From Candidatus Cloacimonadota bacterium (lineage in GTDB: Bacteria > Muiribacteriota > UBA6191 > JACPRK01): DNA of 6,878 bases. Where the stretch lies: NCBI GenBank assembly GCA_021772705.1, contig JAJFLN010000540.1, positions 1-6,878 of the forward strand, given 5' to 3'. Position 1 is the stretch's first letter. Each line of letters starts with the position of its first letter. This document shows positions 6,812 through 6,878 of this stretch, one piece after another. The position numbers and the translations under genes are program-made. The notes under the pieces are model-generated. The model saw nothing but the letters and a program-made list of their open reading frames with translations. It made no database searches and was not told the DNA's origin.

Positions 6812-6832
6812 CCAGGGGCCAATGGCCCCTGG
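6812..6832. repeat. Inverted repeat 3 (CCAGGGGCC / GGCCCCTGG)
   Basis: A perfect 9-bp stem (6812-6820 with 6824-6832) with a 3-base AAT loop. It lies 79 bases right of inverted repeat 2 and ten bases left of the smaller inverted repeat 4, forming a second palindrome pair. No T-tract follows. Confidence 0.75.
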
Positions 6833-6842
6833 CGGGAGTTCG

Positions 6843-6855
6843 AGGGCAGAGCCCT
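6843..6855. repeat. Inverted repeat 4 (AGGGC / GCCCT), weak terminator-like on plus strand
   Basis: A short 5-bp stem with AGA loop, followed on the plus strand by AGTTTTC. That could act as a weak intrinsic terminator for plus-strand transcription, but the stem is short and no plus-strand gene is visible. More likely it is the second half of the palindrome pair with inverted repeat 3. Confidence 0.45.
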
Positions 6856-6878
6856 AGTTTTCAAACATTCCTTCCACT

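Noticed and set aside
6571..6878. Sigma-70 or sigma-54 promoter for the gene
   Set aside because: TTGTAC and TTATCT are present on the minus strand, but no correctly spaced partner box was found, and no GG/GC pair at -24/-12 spacing. No promoter is called.

Overview
The window is essentially one very large gene read leftwards (minus strand) plus about 320 bases of its upstream region. The reading frame opens with GTG at 6559, has a perfect GGAGGT ribosome binding site five bases upstream, and runs 2186 codons without a stop to the left edge, where it is cut off. The base composition is GC-rich by eye. The diderm-type lipoprotein signal, and an N-terminal module style familiar from predicted lipoproteins of Deltaproteobacteria and similar Gram-negative groups, suggest a Gram-negative environmental bacterium or a metagenome bin. 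I cannot name the species.

Layout, from the protein N-terminus (right) to the left edge: lipoprotein signal peptide with lipobox LTGC (Cys25); a Gly/Thr/Pro linker; a small beta-rich domain resembling carboxypeptidase regulatory-like modules (residues ~50-133); a mostly helical segment containing VTPLT (residues ~134-300); one PKD-like Ig-fold domain (residues ~306-394); then a tandem array of 15 complete modules and one partial module of about 115 residues each (residue ~405 onward), which continues outside the window. The modules share the core [SV]xGQxF...V-x-N-[TS]-G-Q and look like CARDB/NEW3/DUF11-type Ig-fold modules.

The most notable structure is a second level of repetition. Modules 6-14 form three consecutive copies of a three-module unit A-B-C, 343, 344 and 344 residues long, each module type having its own signature. 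Modules 1-5 do not follow this order. Module 15 is A-like, and module 16 is closer to module 1 than to the B type expected there. The copies differ at many silent positions, so the triplication looks old rather than recent.

The upstream region (6560-6878) has no convincing gene. It holds the ribosome binding site, a leader with no clear promoter, and four GC-rich inverted repeats that look like intergenic palindromic (REP-like) elements. No RNA gene, CRISPR array, transposase or other mobile gene was seen. The likely biology is a giant envelope-anchored surface protein with a long stalk of Ig-like beads. An adhesin-like or structural role is inference.
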